Source of the DNA: Chrysomallon squamiferum
Taxonomy: Eukaryota > Mollusca > Gastropoda > Neomphalida > Peltospiridae
NCBI GenBank assembly: GCA_012295275.1
Contig: CM022674.1
Location: 8,299,760 to 8,327,259, forward strand
Length of the DNA stretch: 27,500 bases
Direction of reading: 5' to 3'
The notes under the pieces were generated by a model. The model was not told where the DNA came from. It ran no database searches and saw only the letters and a list, made by a program, of their open reading frames with translations. Both the position numbers and the translations under genes were made by a program. Each line of letters begins with the position of its first letter. The stretch's first letter is position 1. Below, in pieces: positions 23,081-27,500 of the stretch.

Positions 23081-24055
23081 TCTGTTTCAAAATCAAAATA
23101 GGTATGTGTCAGAAATGCTCTAATGAAAAGGTAATGATATTTGTGTTTAACTTCTGTAGATGGATAATGGTTTTTCATATGAAATGATTATTTTAAAATA
23201 AGTGAAAAAAGATCACCAAGAAAAATAGAAAACGGAAATAGAAAAGGTTTGTAAAAAATTAAAAGAGAATATTAATATTATCAGATAAGAAATAATCGAC
23301 TCTTTGACCTTTTCATTTTTGAAAGGATTCTCTGGAAATAGTCACAGAATGTGTATGTTGTATATATCCTTCTTAATGATTAACCAATTTGTGAAAAGGG
23401 AAACTGTTTATATATTTAAACATAAAAACAATGTGCTGTCATCTGTACCACTATTATTAACCATTGTTTGGTATATCGAAGGATGCAAAGGTCACACAAT
23501 GTATTTCAGATATTTATAGAATCTGTTTCACTGTAACTGTTCATTAGCTCAAAATTGAAGAGTGGTTACAGACATAATTAATAGCGACCTCACTGCAAGA
23601 AAAAAGAAACCTTTAATTTCGATATCCGCGCTTCTTCTGCATGATAAAATTATTTCAATTTCAGAGATTTCTCTCAGAGTGCATATTAATTACATTATCA
23701 TCTTTTTTTTTCAGCAGTATAATGACGTTATGTAGTCCTTTTTATGTCTGCTTTTCTATATAATTATAAAAATCACGATTATTTCTTTATGTTACGTTTT
23801 ATCTGTAATTATAGAAAACACAGAAGTACGTGTAACATTTCACCCCACATCATCGACAGCATTCGAAACAGGATCCTCGACTTGGCAGCACATTTTGTAG
23901 CAACAGAGATTTAAAAAAGAAAAGAAAAACTGAACTGCCACTGTGTGTGTACATGGCGTTTGCGTTTGTGTTTTGTGAATTTGCATTTATATTTGAGTAT
24001 ATCTCCAAGACAGTGTTTATAATTTCAGTCTTTTTATATTTACATATTTACATAT
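23078..24055. other. unique sequence, no gene seen
   Basis: AT-rich. The 71-codon plus frame at 23304-23519 is of mixed composition but not recognised and lacks clear splice context. T-rich AG sites occur near 23660 and 23715, with no exon-like frame behind them. Confidence 0.5.
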
Positions 24056-24830
24056 TTATGTGTTTGTTATTGTGTGTGTATGTATGTACATGTGTGTAGA
24101 TGGTAGTATATATGTATGTGTTTGTTATTGTGTATGTATGTATGTACATGTATGTAGATGGTAGTATATATGTATGTGTTTGTTATTGTGTGTGTATGTA
24201 TGTACATGTGTGTAGATGGTAGTATATATGTATGTGTATGTATGTATGTGTGTAGATGGTAGTATTTATGTGTTTGTTATTGTGTGTATGTATGTATGTA
24301 CATGTGTTATAGATGGTGGTAGTATATATGTATGTGTTTGTTGTGTATGTATGTATGTACATTGTATATGTATGTGTTTGTTATTGTGTATGTACATGTG
24401 TGTAGATGGTGTATGTGTTTGTTATTGTATATGTATGTATGTAGATTTATATATGTATGTGTTTGTTATTGTGTGTGTATGTATGTACATGTATGTAGAT
24501 GGTAGTATATATAGTGTTTGTTATAGTGTATGTATGTACATGTATGTAGATGGTAGTATATATGTATGTGTTTGTTATTGTGTGTGTATGTATGTACATG
24601 TATGTAGATGGTAGTATATATGTATGTGTTTGTTATTGTGTATGTATGTATGTACATGTATGTAGATGGTGTATTTATGTGTTTGTTATTGTGTGTGTAT
24701 GTATGTACATGTATGTATATGGTTGTATATATGTATGTGTTTGTTACTGTGTATGTATGTATGTATGTACATGTATGTATATGGTTGTATATATGTATGT
24801 GTGTATGTATGTATATATGTGGATGTGAGC
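24056..24830. repeat. 58-bp TATG/TGTG-rich minisatellite, about 13 copies
   Basis: The unit runs TTTGTTATTGTGTGTGTATG, then TATGTACATGTGTGTAGATG, then GTAGTATATATGTATGTG. TTTGTTATTG recurs 58 bp apart at 24063, 24121 and 24179, then at irregular spacing because of deletions. The unit itself is mostly (TATG)n. Overlapping Tyr-Val-Cys-Met frames on plus and a Tyr-Ile-His-Thr frame on minus are artefacts. Confidence 0.94.
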
Positions 24831-25400
24831 ACTGTGTGTTGTCACTGTGTTAAGTTAACCTAGATTATGTCTGTAAAAAGAAAATTACGATATTGATTTT
24901 TATTAAATAAATTCAGTTTTCCTTTGAATTTCACGCTTCAGTTTATTTTACCCCTTATTCCTGTTGTACCCAGCGAACCTTTTAATAAATGAAATACAAA
25001 TATCGTGCCCAGAGGTGATATTTTTTAATATTTTAAAATAAATACATCAAGTTAATTTTGTTTCAAAACGTTTTAATGAACAAAATAAAACATAGTTTTC
25101 TGATAAGTTTGTCACATGATCCACAAAAGTCTAATTATAATGTTAAATGTTAAAACTGTGTGTATATTCATGAGATATTAACGCGTATTTTTGATGTAAA
25201 ATGTTTAAAATCTAAACAGATAAAAACACTGGCAAGTTTAGCCTGATCAAACGACTGTTTTTGTCTGTTTGTAATGAGTAATAATGATTTTTATATTAAA
25301 TGTTTCATAAATAATAACAATATAGGTTTTGTTTAGTCAGAATTAGAAACTCGTTAAGTAAATTCGGCAAATATTTCTGATTAATTACAAATTATGCAGT
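24831..25400. other. AT-rich unique sequence, no gene seen
   Basis: Nothing recognisable beyond AT-rich DNA. Confidence 0.5.
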
Positions 25401-25530
25401 GGTTGTTTTATGTTTGTTTTTTGTTGTTGTTTTTTTGTTGTTTTTTGTCGTTGCTTTATTGCTGTTGTTTTTGTTGTTGTTGGGTTTTATGCAATATTTT
25501 TCGTTATTATTATTATTATTATTACTATTC
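25401..25530. repeat. cryptic (GTT)n and short (ATT)n
   Basis: GTTGTTTTTTTGTTG-type words with T-runs span 25400-25485, followed by about eight ATT copies at roughly 25503-25526. This T-rich stretch would serve as a polypyrimidine tract for the AG at 25537-25538. Confidence 0.88.
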
Positions 25531-25538
25531 TATTTCAG

Positions 25539-25604
25539 AGATATTTAGGTTTAGCTTTCTCAGTAGTTGAAGATTTCAGCAGACACGACAGAAATCGTTT
25601 ACAG
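25539..25604 (+). other. possible 66-bp internal exon, low confidence
   Basis: A T-rich tract ending TCTATTTCAG precedes position 25539, and ACAG followed by GTCAGA lies at 25601-25610. The 66 bases between are open in phase 0 and encode 22 residues with a protein-like mix, containing GLAFSVVEDFSRHDRN. The donor (GTCAGA) is weaker than the usual GTAAGT-type site. I do not recognise the peptide. Splice-like AGs are frequent in AT-rich DNA, so chance is a strong alternative. Confidence 0.18.
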
Positions 25605-25748
25605 GTCAGAATCACTCAGCATTTGTTTAAATGTTCAAACTCAATGTAGACTGTGTTTTTAACGTGAGCCACGTCAGATAAAACTGACAAACTGAAAGTT
25701 CACCAGCGTAATTTGACTTCACGAAGATTTGACTGTTTTTTATTTCAG

Positions 25749-25802
25749 AGATTCCGGAACTCAGTATCATTTGATGAACAAGAGTTTTTGTCTCTTTCTT
25801 AA
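25749..25802 (+). other. possible 54-bp terminal coding segment, low confidence
   Basis: GACTGTTTTTTATTTCAG precedes 25749. The following 18 codons in phase 0 encode RFRNSVSFDEQEFLSLS and end in TAA at 25800-25802. The phase is compatible with joining to the candidate exon at 25539-25604 across a 144-bp interval. The sequence TATTTCAGAGAT is identical at both acceptors (25531 and 25741), so a small duplication is an alternative to two real splice sites. Confidence 0.15.
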
Positions 25803-25950
25803 TTAACCGCATGACCAATATTTTGTTGGTTTCTTATTTCGTATAATGTTTTTAAAAGAACAAATGAGCGAGAAAACAACAGGACTGCTGAAAAAATAGG
25901 TTTGTCCCGAGAGGCTGTTGAGGCGCTGAATATGGAGACTATGATTTTAT
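25803..25950. other. unique sequence, no gene seen
   Basis: No supported feature. Minus-strand frames of 63 and 86 codons overlap this stretch and the CA-rich tract and are not recognised. Confidence 0.5.
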
Positions 25951-26191
25951 AACACGCACAGACACTCATACACGAATATGCACATTCATCAATAACTGAT
26001 ATACTACATAACACACACTCAGATGCAGACAAAGACGCACACACATACATATATAACATTCATATACAACAACGATTTACCATTATCATACACATGCAAA
26101 CACACACACGTACACATGCAAACACACACACGTACACACACAAATCCACAAGTACGACGATATATCTGGGTTTTTTTTTTTTTTTTTTTTT
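25951..26191. repeat. CA-rich low-complexity sequence and 21-base poly(T)
   Basis: Imperfect CACACA, CATACA and ACACACGTACACATGC words span 25955-26150 (the phrase ATGCAAACACACACACGTAC occurs twice around 26095-26135). T-runs of 21 follow at 26171-26191. Confidence 0.9.
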
Positions 26192-27000
26192 GTCATTGCT
26201 CTACAATTTTCTGCTAGCTCTTTTCTGCGGTTACTTATGCGTTTTGAAATTAAGATTCATAGTAGGTGCTCTGTAAGTACACATGAAACAGATATGTTAA
26301 GAAAGCGATAAAGCAGTTCCGCGGTAAAACGTTTTTAAAACAGAAATGATTGATGCCACAGCTTTATCGAGATTATACTGCTACCAAATACATAATATTA
26401 ACTACTGAAGTGAAATTCATACTTCATTTATAACCAATGTCAGATATAAAAACAACATCAGATTATTGAACCCGCAGTTTTAATATCTTTTCCTATCGAT
26501 ATCAGATGCACTGCATTAAATTACTGAAAATGAACTTTTCAGAATCATTACATTGATGTGAACTTTAAGAAAATATTGAATTTTCTCTCGTCTGAAACTT
26601 TATCTTGATGATGAAGATGACAAAGATGATGATGATGATAAGTACCTAATCCTTATTAATTAATGTGTAACTTAAAAGGTATAATAGTTTAAAAGTATTC
26701 TGATACGTACCTTTGTAAACAAAATAAAATTGTGAACGGGACTTTTCTCCAGTTGCCACTTCTTCACAAAGCAGATGTCTAATCGTCGCAGTCGCAGTGT
26801 AAAGCTTTCTGTAGAATCGAGAGAAAACAACAAATATTGAAATTAAAGACTCAGAGATATTGATATATCAGGTGTATGGTATTAGCCCATAGGAAAACAT
26901 TTTTTATATTAATTATCAAATCACATTTCACCGCAGTGTAGCTTTCTTGTATCGATGATAAACTGAGATGTATGTATGAACAAGACAATAATTGTTTTAT
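26192..27000. other. AT-rich unique sequence, no gene seen
   Basis: A short GATGATGATGATGAT run lies near 26625-26640. No coding frame of note. Confidence 0.5.
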
Positions 27001-27130
27001 ATACCTTATATACTTGTGTATAAGTCGAATTTTTGGGAGACTATATTAAGGTAATATTTTGGGGGTCGACTTATACATAGGTAATGCTTTTGTAGCTGTT
27101 GCTGAAGAGTCGCCATTTTGACTATTTTTT
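27001..27130. mobile_element. possible edge of a dispersed element with inverted GTATAAGTCGA motif
   Basis: TGTATAAGTCGA at 27017-27028 is repeated exactly in inverted orientation at 27066-27077 (TCGACTTATACA), with GGGAGACTATATTAAGG and TTTTGGGGG between them. Inverted pairs of this GTATAAGTCGAC type resemble subterminal hairpins of animal MITEs. That is recalled family knowledge, not tested. The other end may lie beyond the window, or the element may be decayed. Confidence 0.4.
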
Positions 27131-27500
27131 GCTACGGGATGCATCTAAAATAATCGTGGTCTTTCAGCTTATCAAAAATATAATTTTATCGTATAAAAAA
27201 TTTTGAAAAATTAAATAACAAAACCAAATATGAATGTAAAACATGATATTCTTCCGTTTAATGACTTAAAAATACATTTTAAAGCGAGAAAACCGTCAGT
27301 ACGGCGTTATGCCTTACGGCGTCTTGCAATGATCTAGGAATGCAGACTTCTCTGCCAAATTGCACTAAATATCGGTCCCAATTTCATAAACAAAACTCAC
27401 TTGTGTAATTGTAAAGAATTTGGTGAAATAATATTGCAGTCGTCATTAATATCCACTACCGACAAATCGAAAACAAACTAAATTTCTATAAACGTTCTGC
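27131..27500. other. unique sequence at the window edge, no gene seen
   Basis: AT-rich, with a CpG-bearing patch at 27285-27325 where TACGGCG occurs twice (AGTACGGCGTTATGCC and TTACGGCGTCTTGC). It could belong to the element that may start near 27001. Confidence 0.45.

Noticed and set aside
24216-24863. Tyr/Val/Cys/Met-rich frames up to 132 codons
   Set aside because: These are translations of TATG and TGTG repeats, present in several frames and on both strands.

Overview
This window looks like non-coding, repeat-dominated DNA from a large animal nuclear genome. Roughly two thirds of the bases are A or T. No open reading frame of convincing composition exceeds about 100 codons, and I see no ribosomal RNA, tRNA, operon or bacterial signal. 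Very long GA and GATA microsatellites, many independent minisatellites and one Tc1/mariner-type MITE fit an invertebrate with a large, microsatellite-rich genome. A mollusc such as a coleoid cephalopod would fit, but that is an inference from style, not from a diagnostic gene.

Layout: 1-1000 is AT-rich unique sequence. 1003-2160 holds short degenerate repeats in two oppositely oriented blocks around a central inverted-repeat zone. 2311-2475 is a GATA tract. 3362-4616 is a 55-bp minisatellite, followed by cryptic GTT/GTA sequence. 5405-5577 is a 173-bp GA tract. 5578-8300 is mostly unique, with small low-complexity runs, and 8301-8403 is a second GA tract. 8663-9620 is a compound locus: a 43-bp tandem repeat interrupted by a 516-bp MITE, then a 77-bp tandem repeat. 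11042-12339 is a 51-bp minisatellite, with seven copies of a related 17-bp monomer at 12519-12637. 13570-13685 is CA/TA simple sequence. 13960-16430 switches between T-rich and A-rich strands. 17011-17910 is a 23-bp satellite built from two palindromes. 18080-18175 is a small CpG-bearing patch with an NRF1-type palindrome. 19420-20475 holds degenerate and pure GATA repeats. 21064-22160 is a 33-bp minisatellite with a 132-bp higher-order repeat. 22992-23077 is a third GA tract, and 24060-24830 is a 58-bp TATG-rich minisatellite. 25539-25802 has a weak two-exon-like pattern, and 27015-27077 may be the edge of another dispersed element.

No genes can be shown to work together here. The longest open frames (21087-22281, both strands) are by-products of a repeat period divisible by three. 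The most informative content is repeat architecture: nested periods (17 to 51 bp; a 43-mer and a 77-mer sharing a core; 33 to 132 bp), block duplications inside arrays, a datable MITE insertion into an array, and a dense array of ATCGAT sites. I found no convincing new biological system. The best candidates for a second look are the 23-bp ATCGAT array, the inverted block at 1003-2160, the MITE-split array, the NRF1-like site and the exon-like pair near 25.6 kb.
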